Source: Bolinopsis microptera (lineage: Eukaryota > Ctenophora > Tentaculata > Lobata > Bolinopsidae). Taken from it: a stretch of DNA of 64,000 nt. The stretch spans positions 10,798,175 through 10,862,174 of the forward strand of contig NC_087078.1 in NCBI RefSeq assembly GCF_026151205.1. Direction: 5' to 3'. The first letter of the stretch is position 1. Each line of letters opens with the position of its first letter. Made by a program: the position numbers and the translations under genes. Under the pieces are notes generated by a model, which had not been told where the DNA came from, made no database searches, and saw only the letters and a program-made list of their open reading frames with translations. Below are positions 34,101-46,145 of the stretch, piece after piece.

Positions 34101-37100
34101 CAAATTCAATCCTCTCATGACATTTATCAACATTTACGGGGTCAAATGTAATATTTAACATGATGACGAGAAAGTTGAGTGGCATGAAAATTAAAATGAG
34201 GGCGTAGTCCTGGCTGTGAGTATCATGACTGGGTCCCAATCCTAACGTTATTTCGTCCTGAGAAGCAACTTGGGTGTCCAAAGAGTCACGTGGTGTTTCA
34301 TAGTTTGTGTCAGGTGGGCGGTAGTTTGTGTCAGGTGGGCGGTGGGTCAGGTTGGCGGTGGGTGAGAAGGAACGTTAGGGTCGGCTGGTTTTATAAAGCC
34401 CTAAGTAGAACATGTTACTGAAACAGTTTTTCTTATCGTGGAATGAGGATTTCTTGGCAATTTCTGCTTCCCTTCCTACACCCAGATTCGACCGACTCAC
34501 TTTCGATGTGGTAGCCGGGTAAATTTTAGTGGCTGTGTTTTTATATGACATTAGAATATATTAGTCGACCATGACCTGACAGACAAGTTGAAAATGTACG
34601 AAACACACAACAGGATCAAACAATTATTTATGGCAAGCAGTTATTAATATTATATGCAGTATGCAATGTGAACAAAAAATTAGTCGATCTCGAACAATCT
34701 CGCGTGGCGACCATTTGAAACATAATCACGAATTTAACACGAACATATTACGAATATAACAAGAAAGTGCTGGTTGGAAATCAGTAAGCTGACAGCCTAT
34801 TTTTACGTGATGTACCGATCAAAAGGTAAATTACAACAGTAAAACAGCTTGTTGAAGGATCGATCCTCGACCAAGGAGTTAGGACGAGGTATTTATGAAT
34901 ATTGCTAACAAATGTGGTGCTTATAATATTATACACCCGATTAAGCTGTCAGTGTTGAACAGCGACAGGTGTGACATGTCAGTATAACATCCCCTGAACT
35001 AGGGAGTAGCTAAGGATCCATTGGATCTATGCGATCTCCTCGGTCGACTCAGCCCAATGATAGGAAACTTAATTGAGGGTTAAATGAGGAGGGGTACCTG
35101 TTAAAAGTTCAAGAAACTTCATAGGATACCCCTTCAGTGCATACTGTAAACATAGTACTATTAACTATTATATTAACCATTACTATTTACTGAACTATGG
35201 ACCACCACCCTTGAGGGGGATCCTGACTAATAACTTGTGGCCTAACTATAACGACTTTAATGGAACTGGATCCTGGACGGTAAAGAGATAACAAGGTCTG
35301 ATAAGGTGTGAAGATCAAGATGGTGATCAAGTGTTATCGGGTATCGTATCGTTTATAATAGCCAGTATTTAATAGGTTCGGTTAACAATACCCTGATACA
35401 TGATTGTAAACCCGGTTACCACTGTGTACCATTGTGTACCATTGTGTACCCTTGTGTACCCTTGTGTACCATTGTGTACCATTGTGTACCCTTGTGTACC
35501 CTAGCCTAGGGTATTGTTGTGAATACCATTTAATTATGTTTACAAGAAATTAGCGGCCCAGATTTTCAATAATCGCGTTAAAATCACACTTCAATAAACG
35601 GGCCTGCAAACACAAACAGCCTAATACAACCTGTAATACCATGTCAAAAATAATATGAAGCGTTTTACGGTTTTAGGGGAGTAATCTGATACAAAGAGGA
35701 TAAGCTAAACAACGATAACGGGGACGACACGGTGCTTCCTAGTATTACGTATTATCTTATTCAAATCATACACAAGTAACACCTAAATAAGAGGTTACCT
35801 AGGCCTAATTCTAATAAATTTGCGGAGGGACGTCGAAATTATGGGTCTTCAAGGGCTGGCCGAGAGTTTGCAAAGAGTCTCCTGATATCTGTGGGCTGTG
35901 GCTATTAAACAAATGAACTTGTACCAAAAACGTTGATTGAATTCAAATTAAACTGTCGTCGGTCGTGGCAATCGATTTTACTGGTTTTACATTTGATTTA
36001 CTATAGAAATATAGTAAAAACGTGATCCTTGTGCTGCGTAAACCTAACAAACTGCCGTTGTACTTATAGCATAATATGGCCTTGTGTTTCAGGTTGTTTG
36101 TTAGTTTAAATAACGGATCTTTTTATTGTGTGGTTTAAAAACGAATACAAGACAAATGTGAAAGGTGGTTGAGCTAGCAATGTAAAATGTACGGTGGGCA
36201 GTGAACACAAAATATGCGGTTTCCAAATATGTGGCTTAGATTATCCTTTTTAGTGATGTAATAGTCTAAAAGCATGTCCCGAATCTTAATTAATTAAGAT
36301 TCACAGAAAATATACAATAAGCAACTCAGGAAACACTATCACGCGAGATTTATTTAGCCTGTATTAAGTATTAAACGTAGAGATGTAATATTCAAGAGGC
36401 TGTATTGTTCTCCATGATGTAATGATACTGATTGGTCAGTTTATAATTTTAATATTAGTGTGATGTTCCAACGTGACTACTTTAATTGTTTATCTAAATC
36501 TAGGATTACAAGATTTGTAGTGCAAATGCACTTTAACGCACGGAAAAATCATAACGCACGAACCAACTATGGTACAGTTCTCTAGCTCTATACTAACACA
36601 AGCAAAAAAAAATCGAACAAAACGTGAGAAAAGTGACCAGGTTAACTGGATAAACATACCGGAATATGTAACTGAAAAGGAATGATCTGTGAAATGAAAG
36701 TGAATCTAGGAACTATTAGTGATCCCTCTTTCGACAAAGCTAAATAAACTGTTTAGAGACGGTACTTAAATCTGTGGCTTTCCTTTGTATGAGATTGAAG
36801 AGGTGTGGATAAAATCTAAATTCTACAAGCACACGTACTGCTACAAGCTATCTCAGGAATGTAGAACGGGCTTTTCGAGTTTACAGACATTAGGTAACCC
36901 TTTGAATTAAATTTTAAATTGACACAGTCCAATATTATTATTCTACTGAGATTGGGTAAAGGACAAAAACCGCAACAAGTAGCACACGTACTGCCATGCT
37001 ATAAGCAATAAAAGCATCATTGCATCATCTACATTTTGTAATTACGTTGTTCTACGTCTGGGCAATTATCCTCTTATTATGGTAATCACTCTAAAGTCTA

Positions 37101-40100
37101 ATGGTACCTGAACTGTGTGTGATTATAATTCTAATGTTTCAGGCTGTTCCCAAGAAGAAACTGCCGGTGTATGAGCCCATTATCCTGAAGGACCCCCCAG
37201 CAGAGCCCATTTACATGCTGGATCCCCCCTCTATCTCAGCTTTAGAACTGTGAGATATTTACATTTTATTGCAGACGATGCTACCAAAAGCTAGCGTACC
37301 GGAAAACGGCATTTTTTGTTAATTTACGGGACATTTTTTCGAAAAATTCGGGATCGGCTCGGACAGGCTTGTGGGAAATTTTGGCTATGAGTACCAAGAA
37401 GAAAAATATTTGAGAAATGAAAGAATTAAGATGCTTATATTTTGCAAGTACCTAGTAAGATTTAACATTTCTGGTAATACATTCCAGCTGCATTGTTTAG
37501 CTAAGAAAGATAATAAATCATGGGTACCATTTGTTGTTCACAGGCAAAAAAAGGTAAAATCTACGATGAAAAAAGTAAGTAGCAGGAAGTGGTTTCGATC
37601 CACCGACCTCTGGGTTATGGGCCCAGCACGCTTCCACTGCGCCACCCTGCTTGCTATCATCGGATATGTCGTCCTTGTATTTTATTGCTGCTGATAGGGC
37701 TGATGATTCTAAATTTTAGTCGGGCGTTTCTCTTCATGATAATAGTGATCTATTTTAAAAATGTATACATATCCAGAACGTTAAAGTTTGTTTAAAAGAA
37801 GCTGATGTCAGGTGATCATCCCAGTTTCGTTTCATACAACATGGTTAATACTTTACTGGAATGGAGGCTTTTGTCTTGTTAATGCCACTTTTCACTCTCC
37901 CAGTCTCATTATCTTGGTTTCCATACTCAAAAATACGGGATCCCGTCTATTAAGAGTCTTCTGTCTTAGCTCCTGGCTCCGGCCTGCTCCTGGGTCACTA
38001 GTGCTGGCCGTACTGGCTGCAGGTTGCGGCGTGTAGTGGTGGACTTTACTATACCCGCCAAACAGTGCGCGCAATAAATCGCTTATTACTAGCCAAACTA
38101 CTATGTTCAAAGTGCTTTTGCGATCGTGCGTGCGCAAATTTAACAAGATCAGATAAATTTAATTATAATTAGTATGTGATTTTGGGTTACAATAACTAAA
38201 AAAACTATCATAACTGGTCATTGAGCAGGTTTTGCCGTTCAAGGCATTCTAAATGTACGATCCACAAAATACTTCTTAAACAATTGTTGCGATGTTTAGA
38301 AAGGTCTACATTACATAGTGATCAGCAAGCAGGGTGGCGCAGTGGAAGCGTGCTGGGCCCATAACCCAGAGGTCGGTGGATCGAAACCACTTCCTGCTAC
38401 TTACTTTTTTCATGGCGGTCTTCATTTACAAAAATATATTTGTCTGTGATCGAATAGTGCTCATAATTTGTGCAGTTTTCTCCGCTGGACACAAAATCTT
38501 GAAGGTTTCACCATGAATGCTCATTGCTAATTGATCAAGTATAACGAAACAGATGGTTCGTGAATTGTGTACCTTTTCTGCTACGATCAGCCTGCAATCT
38601 TCATCGTGGATCAGATTTGTTAAGCATCTTTATCGGTCCAGATGATGAATACTTGATTGAATCAGAAAGTTGCCTAAATGTCACCATCCGATTAGAACAG
38701 AAAACAGCCTGCCCCCTCCCCACAGTTAAGTAAGCCGTAATTGGTTATCAATCAAATTTCACGAATGAAATTTAAACTTGTGGACTCCAAGTACATATTG
38801 GATGCTTAAAATTCTTTATTATCGTTAAGGAATGTATGTTTAAGAAATTTGTGATAGTAATAGAAAATTGGTCATAGGTGAGATTCGAACCTACGGGATG
38901 AGTATATATTAACACAAATTAAACCATTTTTGGATACTAAATCCACCACAGATTATGAATCACCTTTTTTAATTTTCTGTAAAAAGAAAAGATATTCAAA
39001 AAGTGTCAGAAGTGGGATTTGAACCCACGCCCACATTCGTGGACCAGAATGCTCATTCGTACGATTGCAAGATAACTCTTGAGTCTGGCGCCTTAGACCA
39101 CTCGGCCATCCTGACATGATGTTAAAGGCATATTAGCTCTCTATATACCGCAAAATTAAGCCTACGTCACTTCACCGTCATTACCAGGTAAATTATAAGC
39201 AGCTCAGTAGCTGCATCATATGTCACATGGTGCATATAACGCGATAAGATCATTTACTGCTACAACTATATATTGTAACGTGGTGAAACTATCGGACTAC
39301 TAAACAACGTGACATATGATGCAGCTACTGAGCTGCTTATAATTTACCTGGTAATGACGATGAAGTGACGTAGGCTTTATTTTGCGGTATATAGAGAGCT
39401 AATATGCCTTTAACATCATGTCAGGATGGCCGAGTGGTCTAAGGCGCCAGACTCAAGAGTTATCTTGCATTCGTACGAATGAGCATTCTGGTCCACGAAT
39501 GTGGGCGTGGGTTCAAATCCCACTTCTGACACTTTTTGAGTTTCCTTTCTTTTTACAGAAAATTAACAAAGATAATTCATAATCTGTGGTGGATTTAGTA
39601 TCCAAAAATGGTTCAATTTGTGTTAATACATACTCATCCCGTAGGTTCGAATCTCACCTGTGACCACTTTTCTGTTACTATCACACATTTCTTGATCATA
39701 CATGTTTAACATACACCTTAACATTGTAGAAGTGTTTATAAACTTGAAAATTAAAAAATACGTGCTACGAAAAATATGCTGCGACCCCCCCCCCTCCTAT
39801 CATACTTTGTGCAGCACAGAGCAATATGCTGCAGAGTGTGATTTATTTCACCTAACCGTGTGTATAACGTTATAAGATCATTTGCTGCTGCAACTATATG
39901 TACGTTCTTCATTGAAGTAGTCAGTAAAACAAGGACATGATACTATGTATATATTGTAACGTTCTGCAGTTCTGCTGTGAGTGCCTATTACATGATAATA
40001 CATAGTTGGCATATTTCCAACAATAAACGTTCAGACACTTTATGAAGATGTAATGTTGACACAAGCCGAGCTGTTGTTAATTGTCGTGATCATTACATGC

Positions 40101-43100
40101 GAGATTACTGATTAGGCTATACACTATACACTATACAGTATACCTTGTGCTGGTCCTTTGTGTTAGGAAGGACTATTAGCCCTCCCGGGTCATAAGGAAA
40201 CCGATTTTCCAATGTATAGCCTAATCAGTAATCTGTAATCTCGCATGAAAAGAGCGGGACGAGTAACAATAGCGCGGCTTGTGTCTACATCTTCATAAAG
40301 TGTCACGTTTATTGTTGGAAATATGCCAACTATGTGTTATCATGTAATACTAATAGGCACTCAGAGCAGAACGTTACAATATATAGTTGTAGCAGTAAAT
40401 GATCTTATCACTTTATATACACCACGTGACATATGATGCAACTACTGAGCTGCTTATAATTTACCTGGTAATGATGGTGAAGTGACGTAGGCTTTATTTT
40501 GCGGTATATAGAGAGCTAATATGCCTTTAATATCATGTCAGGATGGCCGAGTGGTCTAAGGCGCCAGACTCAAGAGTTATCTTGCAATCGTACGAATGAG
40601 CATTCTGGTCCACGAATGTGGGCGTGGGTTCAAATCCCACTTCTGACACTTTTTGAGTTTCCTTTCTTTTTACAGAAAATTAACAAAGATAATTCATAAT
40701 CTGTGGTCGATTTAGTATCCAAAAATGGTTAAATTTGTGTTAATATTATACTCATCCTGTAGGTTCGAATCTCACCTGTGACCACTTTTCTGTTACTATC
40801 ACAAATTTCTTGAGCATAATTTTAAACATACAACTTATAACATTGTAAAGGTATTTATAAACTTGAAAATTAAGAAAAAAGTGTTACGAAAAATATGCTG
40901 CGACCCCCCCCCCCCCCCCCCCATCATACTTTGTGCAGCACAGAGCAATAGGCTGCAGAGTGATTTATTTCACCTTACTGTGTATATAATAATGTTTCTA
41001 TTCGCCCAGGGACGTGGTAAAGCTGACAGCGCAATTTGTTGCTAAGAACGGAAAATCCTTCCTACAGACCCTGATACAGAAGGAACAGAAGAACTACTTG
41101 TTTGATTTCCTGAGACCCCAACACGGACACTTCCAATACTTCACCAAACTTGTTGAACAGTACTCGAAGGTATGGTTGTGAGGTTATACTTATAGTTGAA
41201 ATTGTGGTATGTGCCCCGTCGTACTGCTCTGGTCGAGCTTGGGTGAGTGAAATTAGAAAACCTCGCAAGAAATAAGTCCATAGAACTAAAATAGTCATTC
41301 AAACGAAAATAGTCACTAGAACGGAAAAAGTCACTAAAACGGAAGTTTGTCTCTGCAATGACAGTTAGTGGAGTAACACAGTTAGTGGAGTAACACTGAA
41401 AATACACGTGAACAAGACAAGGTGGGTAGTGTTTAGCAAGTATAGATGTAACAGTGTGTCAATTGTTTAGGATAAAAGTCGGAAAAGCAGTTAACTTGAT
41501 CAATTAGCACATGCTAAGGAGTCTTCCGCAACATTTTACAAAATAATTCATATGCTAGAGATATTCTGCTGAACATTATTCTGCCAATTACGGATAGTCT
41601 GATACTCGACAAAATGTAAAAATCAATAAATGAGGTATGAAAATGGTTGCGGTATCTAAACTTCTAGACCTTAAATGCTTTCATTTCTCAATTTGGTACG
41701 TCTGTACTAAGCTGTAAAATATCGAATTGAGCTCTAAGCTGGACAGCAGCTTGTGGTTTTCTATTGTCCAGTCAAAATTCAGGGAGTAGGGACATAATAA
41801 TCTTCTTGGAGAATTTCCTTGCAAATTGAAATCAGCGCTAACTAAGCGACGAATACCAAATTCGCTGCTTTTAGAGGTTCATATTATTGCGCTTGCCCAA
41901 AAATCACGTGTGACTTGGGTTTTTACGATTTTGCAGCCGAACAAAAAAGTTTTGCATAAACCCCAACCCTAACCCAAGCCATAACCCTGAAGCTAACCCT
42001 TACCGCAACCATAAGGACAACCCTATAACCCTAAAAATTTATTGGGGAGCGGCTTTTTGATGTTTGTTTCCGTCATCTGCATGTCAACAACAATTTAGTA
42101 AAGTCGTGACTCTTAACTCGGTAACTTTCTGAACTTTATGAAACTTAAGTCATTGACTGCGACATAACTCTCTTATTTGTCGTGACGGACGATGTTGAAT
42201 GTATCGTCGTAAGACTCACCTCAATTATTTTATAATTTATAACACTAATACATTATAACTAATTATTGGTATTATGATATTCTACATTTCACCTCTAACC
42301 CGTATTTATGTCAGATTCCCAGTATCTTACCCTGCTCAGCAAGATGGTCAGGTAACAAATAACAACTCTATGAGATGTTCAGGGGAATAAACCACTGGCC
42401 GAGTTGGGATGAGGGATAATCAGTAATATCACACATTAATATCACACATTATCACACATGTCAGGGAACCTTGTTGTTGGCATGTTAAACTCCGAGGCGC
42501 TGGTATTTACCAAAATAAAATATAACATGAGTATCAAAGAGTATCAAAGAGTATATGTATGTATGGGTATCAAAGAGTATGGGAGTGGAATCGAGAGTTT
42601 CGGAGCAAATCGAGGCCATGAGCCGAGCAAGTGGAGGCAATGAGTGGAGTCAAGTGGGGGCAACGAATTAGGCAACCTCACGAACCAGTTGTGAGTCCTG
42701 TGTTTAAACTCCAAGCTATTTTAGTTGGTTCCGCGAAAGTGGGTGACCCTTATTTGGCCTTATCGATATCCTGTCGAATAGCTAGTAGCGTCATGCTTAG
42801 TGTAATAGCCTAGGTCACTAGGTCGATATCCTGTCGAATAGCTAGTAGCGTCATGCTTAGTGTAATAGCCTAGGTCACTTACATATTGTTTAAGTTTGTA
42901 CGCATACTTAGCATAATAGCATAGGTTGGTTAGCCTAAAAATAACATCGAATAACACTAACAGTAAATTGTAAAAGTGTTCAAACAACGGTACTGAGCGA
43001 AGGGTCTGGTTGGATGGAGGTCGCCTCTTGTTTTAGTTAACGTTCAAGTGTTCCTAATTTCAGACAGTTTGAGTCTATAATGAGAGATTAGTGTCCGCAA

Positions 43101-46100
43101 GTTAACGTCATTATCATCATCGACATCAACGTGCCTAATTATATCTAATTAGGCAATTATTTCCTAGAAAGTCTCGAACGTTAAGGTTCCTGAAGTTGGG
43201 GGGACATTATTTTAAATTGCCGATGCACGATTATGGTTTAGGATCTTTAAATAATTAGGAGTCATAATTTTATAAAGAGAGCTTTAAATTGCTGGAAGTA
43301 GACCATTAAGGTAAGAGAGGAAAAGAAGAGGGTTTAAGAATTCTTCAGAAAAGAGTAAAATATCTGAGTTTAGGCATGGGTTTAGGATATTGGAGAGGGT
43401 ATAAAAGAAAAGGGTAAAATATCTGAGTTTAGAATATTGTAGAGGGTATACAAGAAAAGGGTAAAATTTTTGAGGTTATGGGATTTTGTTTTAGAGAGGG
43501 TATAAGAATGAGGTAAAATATCTGAGGTTATGGGATTTTGTTTTAGAGAGTCGAGGGTATAAGAATGAGGTAAAATATCTGAGGTTATGGGGGCTTGGTC
43601 GGTGGTTCGGTACAGATAACAGATACTACACGTCGATGTATCCGCTATATATCTGTTAAAAGAGGAATTGCGCCAGGTTGCAAAAAAAGTTCGAATCTCA
43701 ATCAATCAAACAATTTTTAGATTTTTTGTTTTTTTCAAAGATGCGACTATGCGGATACATCGACTCCAATTTATGTTTGCTTTATTCATATTTACCGTCT
43801 CTGATTGGTGTTATCAAATCTTAAATAGTCTCAATTGTTGCAATTTAATTTTGTACTGGTCGTTTGATTAACGACACTTTAGAGTTAAAACATATGGCAG
43901 CCTATAATACAGCATAATTTAATCCCCAAATGATCCCTACTGTCGAGCATCCCTATTTAGTATTTACATATTATTTGTTGTGAAAACTAAGCCTGGCCCC
44001 AGAGTTGGCTACCTTCACTAGGCTGCCATGTGATGATATGATTACGGGAGAGATCTGCAAGGAGCACATCTCTACCCGACCACCTTGTCTACTAACCCAA
44101 CACTGCGCAGGTTGTTATAGAAACTCTTAGTAACGCGTGACATGACGTCATAGTAACGCGTGAAATGACGTCATGTCATCACGGTCACGTGATTCAGGTA
44201 AATGTGTGAAATTTAGGAGTTTTAATTATGTTGAAGCGGTTTCCTTAGATCTACAAGGTTTCTTCTCAGATCCTGCTGCCGGAGACAAAGATGCTGGAGA
44301 AATTGAAACTGGAAGATAAAAAACCGTCCGCCCTCTTAGACAAGGTACTAAATGAACCGAATGATAAACTAAATATCACTAATATAATGATAAAATACAT
44401 AATTTATGTATTATCAATAAATACTAAAAGTTTTTTCTTTAATTTCTCTGTGGAAAGCTCAAACTGGAACAACTAATGAGTGATTCCGGTTTGTATTTAT
44501 CATACAAAAGGATATTCATTTATAAGGACCCTTTGTTTACTTTGCCGCGGTTTGCGGGTAACCTTGATTTGCCTAGGTTTCTATCTTCCCCCGGAATTTT
44601 ATACTTCAATGCGCTTTGTGTTGATTATTGAAGCCCATTCTTACAGAAAAATGTGTTGTGATTCACATTCTGAACATCCTATAAGGTCATCAATTTTTGA
44701 ACATCCGAACAACCTCTTCTCTTCTTCGGTGATAAGGTTTTATGCGAACAATCTTTTTCAGAACATCCTCAATGAATGATGTCAAATTTAAGGTTAAGAC
44801 TGGATCTGGAGGAGTCATTTTAGGGCCTACGAAATAATTTCTACCGGTATTTTGTTGAGCTGAACATCCTACACCCTTTGAACATCCTTGATTTGCTTGA
44901 ATCTAAAAAAGGCGAGCTGAAGGCCAGTCTTACCGATTCTAATCGGACGTATGAGAGCTACTTCAGCTAGTGAGTTATGTCCGATTTAGGGGTAAGACTG
45001 GATCTGTAGGAGTCATTTTAGGGCCTACGAAATAATTTCCACCGGTATTTTGTTGAGCTGAACATCCTACACCCTTTGAACATCCTAGATTTGCTTGAAT
45101 CTAAAAAAGGCGAGCTGAAGGCCAGTCTTACCGATTCTAATCGGACGTATCAGAGCTACTTCAGCTAATAAGTGATGTCAAATTTAGGGTTAAGACTGGA
45201 TTTGGATGAATCATTTTAGGGCCTAAGAATTAATTTCCACCGATATTTTGTCAAGCTGAACATCCTACACCCTTTGAACATCCTCGATTTGCATGAATCT
45301 CAAAAAGGCGAGCTGAAGGCCAGTCCGTACAGGTTCTATTCGGACATATCAGTTCGGTTTTTCATAATCCCGGTATCCACGGTTTATCTGTTCAAGATTC
45401 AACATGTCTGATCCGTCCCCTCTCAGGCAATGTACAAAGTGGAGTGGTTGAAGTATCAAGAAAGAGTAAAGAAGAAGGAGCAAGATGATAGAGAAAAAGA
45501 GAGAGGTAAGCATCAGAAAACATCAGGGTCTTGCTGTGGAAAATTGTGAATATTCGATTTGTTGGCTCGGCTAGATTACCTGTTGGACAATCGCATGCTC
45601 TTTCAAGAAATAGTGAGTATACGGAACATTGATCCGGTTTTAAACATGTTGATTAATTCCTGGAGGAGTAATCAGCTCTATTTCATTGTATCAATTTTAA
45701 ATAACTCCATTTCAGTTTCGTTTGCGCAGATAGACTGGCACGACTTTGTGGTGGTAGAGACGATTGACTTCCCTGTGGATGAGGCGGGAGACCTTCCTCC
45801 ACCGGTAACCCCCGACGAGTTGGGAGCTAGACTCATTGCTCAGGAGCGATACGAGAGAATGAAGGTATTGACTATTGAGTTAGTACAAGTTCTTAAATTA
45901 ATATAAGGGTAATACTAGAATAATCAGCGTCATCTTCGGTCGATCGTATTGCTGTCAGCTATCTGTCTGTTTAATGACATAACGTTTCCCAGGAGCATCC
46001 AGAGGAGTTCACAGGAGAAGATGATGAAGATGATGAAGAGGAGGAAGAAGAAGAGGGAGAGAAGGAGGAGAATGATACTATGGACGTGGAAATGGAGGTT

Positions 46101-46145
46101 ACAGACGATGAGGCTGAGGATGAAGATGCCTTCAAACCTCCACAG
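31157..46145 (+). CDS. SF3A1: Splicing factor 3A subunit 1, N-terminal 358 residues (nine exons)
   Basis: Exons: 31157-31208, 31629-31752, 32002-32176, 37143-37249, 41010-41169, 44270-44344, 45427-45505, 45716-45864 and 45993-46145. All are GT-AG and phases close (1,074 nt). SURP domain 1 (IIYPPPELRNIVDKTASFVA ... DPYHAYYLHKVKDF) spans ~29-90, and SURP domain 2 (LTAQFVAKNGKSFLQTLIQK ... FQYFTKLVEQY) spans ~152-205. Then come FAQIDWHDFVVVETIDF, PVTPDELGARLIAQERYE and an acidic run (EDDEDDEEEEEEEG). SF3A1 is a U2 snRNP component needed for A-complex assembly in the nucleus. The conserved downstream half (EYLVSPITGEKIP-type segment, proline-rich region, C-terminal ubiquitin-like domain) is not found before the window ends, although exon 9 finishes in a good donor (gtaaac). 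Confidence 0.93.
31424..31506. repeat. Four 20-bp units with three perfect CRE palindromes
   Basis: The unit is tgacgtcatcactttatcag. TGACGTCA, the cAMP-response-element core bound by CREB/ATF bZIP proteins, occurs at 31442, 31462 and 31482 with exact 20-bp spacing. It lies in the first intron of SF3A1. Confidence 0.85.
31852..31974 (+). repeat. ~120-bp intronic direct repeat, copy 1
   Basis: This segment (aataaccttatctactagga ... gctaccagaaatgtttc) is nearly identical to 32799-32922. It lies immediately before SF3A1 exon 3. Confidence 0.85.
32799..32922 (+). repeat. ~120-bp intronic direct repeat, copy 2
   Basis: Near-identical to 31852-31974 but followed by different sequence. The two copies flank SF3A1 exon 3, so recombination between them would delete that exon. 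Confidence 0.85.
32955..33050. repeat. Ttccctac-type short tandem repeats
   Basis: About four copies of an 11-12-mer (tgttccctaca/ct) followed by 9-mers (ttccctact) in the long SF3A1 intron. Confidence 0.85.
33965..34018. other. Perfect 21-bp hairpin with 12-nt loop
   Basis: Arms 33965-33985 and 33998-34018 are exact reverse complements (tatatttcttgctaccctaa plus g). It lies in an SF3A1 intron. Its geometry resembles a small-RNA precursor, but a snapback repeat is equally possible. Confidence 0.6.
34988..35155 (+). mobile_element. SINE-like repeat body (tRNA head missing)
   Basis: This segment is the inverted relative of 58458-58600 (shared ggagtagctaaggatccatt, gtttcctatcatt in complement, and the gcatactgtaaacatagta end). 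No A or B box is seen upstream, so this copy lacks the tRNA-like part present at 58604-58676. Confidence 0.7.
35415..35512. repeat. 11-bp tandem array (cattgtgtacc)n
   Basis: About nine copies alternate between cattgtgtacc and ccttgtgtacc in an SF3A1 intron. Confidence 0.9.
35520..37142. other. SF3A1 intron 3, remainder
   Basis: Apart from the repeats listed separately, the intron 32177-37142 shows no exon, RNA gene or structured element that I can support on either strand. Confidence 0.5.
37275..37450. repeat. Dispersed intronic repeat, relative at 46405-46540
   Basis: Shared words (gaaaaattcgggatc, gctcg, gaagaaaaatat) in the same order near 37335-37410 and 46460-46520 indicate diverged copies of one repeat, both in or just after SF3A1 introns. 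Confidence 0.5.
37580..37651 (-). tRNA. Initiator tRNA-Met (CAT)
   Basis: The 72-nt gene on the minus strand starts AGCAGGGTGGCGCAGTGG (A box), has the initiator anticodon stem GGGCCCATAACCC and the B box GGATCGAAACC, and ends TTCCTGCTA. The A1:U72 pair and three G:C pairs in the anticodon stem mark an initiator. A T-run (cttactttttt) follows as the Pol III terminator. Divergent twin of 38328-38399. Confidence 0.95.
38328..38399 (+). tRNA. Initiator tRNA-Met (CAT)
   Basis: Sequence identical to the minus-strand copy at 37580-37651, in an inverted repeat with arms of about 92 bp (37566-37657 and 38322-38413). The 5' ends face each other. The T-run terminator lies at about 38404. Confidence 0.95.
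38825..39227. repeat. Left arm of ~400-bp inverted repeat carrying tRNA-Leu
   Basis: It mirrors 39308-39725 around a spacer of about 80 bp, with the tRNA-Leu copies at symmetrical positions (coordinate sum 78535). The outer part contains a T-arm-like segment (ggtgagattcgaacctac) resembling a tRNA 3' half. Confidence 0.8.
39004..39115 (-). tRNA. tRNA-Leu (CAA) with intron
   Basis: 112 nt on the minus strand. Acceptor stem GTCAGGA/TTCTGAC, A box TGGCCGAGTGG, anticodon loop CTCAAGA, an intron directly 3' of the anticodon, a long Leu-type variable arm and B box GGGTTCAAATC. Intron-bearing tRNA-Leu(CAA) is usual in animals. A short T-run is expected just downstream, on the complement of aaaaagtgtc. 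Confidence 0.95.
39308..39725. repeat. Right arm of ~400-bp inverted repeat carrying tRNA-Leu
   Basis: Reverse complement of 38825-39227 with scattered differences. A third, direct copy of this arm spans about 40430-40860. The distal part contains gtaggttcgaatctcacc, a tRNA T-arm-like remnant followed by a T-run. Confidence 0.8.
39420..39531 (+). tRNA. tRNA-Leu (CAA) with intron
   Basis: Plus-strand twin of 39004-39115 with the same boxes and intron position. The intron has one base different (gcattcg against gcaatcg). It is followed by cactttttgag, which supplies the terminator. Confidence 0.95.
39900..40420. repeat. Second inverted repeat, arms ~39940-40130 and ~40215-40400
   Basis: The left arm (gcctattacatgataataca, tggcatatttccaacaataaacg, gagattactgattaggctat) reappears reversed in the right arm with small indels. 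The ~85-bp spacer contains cctcccgggtcataagg. No ORF lies inside. Its outer edges merge with the tRNA-Leu repeat units, giving a compound palindromic block. Confidence 0.75.
40537..40648 (+). tRNA. tRNA-Leu (CAA) with intron, third copy
   Basis: Same sequence features as the two neighbours, with the gcaatcg intron variant of the minus copy. Its flanks (about 40430-40860) are a direct duplicate of 39310-39780. Followed by a T-run terminator. Confidence 0.95.
42763..42882. repeat. 60-bp unit duplicated in tandem
   Basis: The segment starting cgatatcctgtcgaatagct is repeated exactly once with a 60-bp period. Confidence 0.9.
43340..43605. repeat. Degenerate ~45-55-bp tandem repeats
   Basis: Five or so copies share gaggtaaaatatctgag and gagagggtataagaa-type words, with more similar copies to the right. 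They lie in SF3A1 intron 5. Confidence 0.8.
44130..44176. promoter_or_regulatory. Two CRE palindromes in a 24-bp direct repeat
   Basis: TGACGTCA occurs at 44143 and 44167 inside a doubled gtaacgcgtga(c/a)atgac word, about 100 bases before SF3A1 exon 6. CREB/ATF binding is possible; function is unproven. Confidence 0.4.
44778..45355. repeat. Three copies of a ~198-bp tandem unit
   Basis: Units starting near 44778, 44975 and 45174 share ggtaagactggatctg, gtcattttagggcctacg, gctgaacatcctacaccctt and aaggcgagctgaaggccagt. They fill most of SF3A1 intron 6 between exons 44270-44344 and 45427-45505. Confidence 0.9.

Larger units (their letters stand above)
41170..44269. other. SF3A1 intron 5
   Basis: No exon or RNA gene was found in this 3.1-kb intron. 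It holds a duplicated 60-mer (42763-42882), a set of 40-55-bp degenerate repeats (43340-43600), a run of taaccct-like words near 41960-42035 and two CRE palindromes near its 3' end. Confidence 0.5.

Noticed and set aside
37371-38516. ORFs overlapping the initiator tRNA genes
   Set aside because: The frames are read through tRNA sequence or its complement and have no other support.
41950-42035. Telomere-like taaccct words
   Set aside because: The repeats are irregular and few, not a true (TTAGGG)n tract. An interstitial telomere cannot be claimed.
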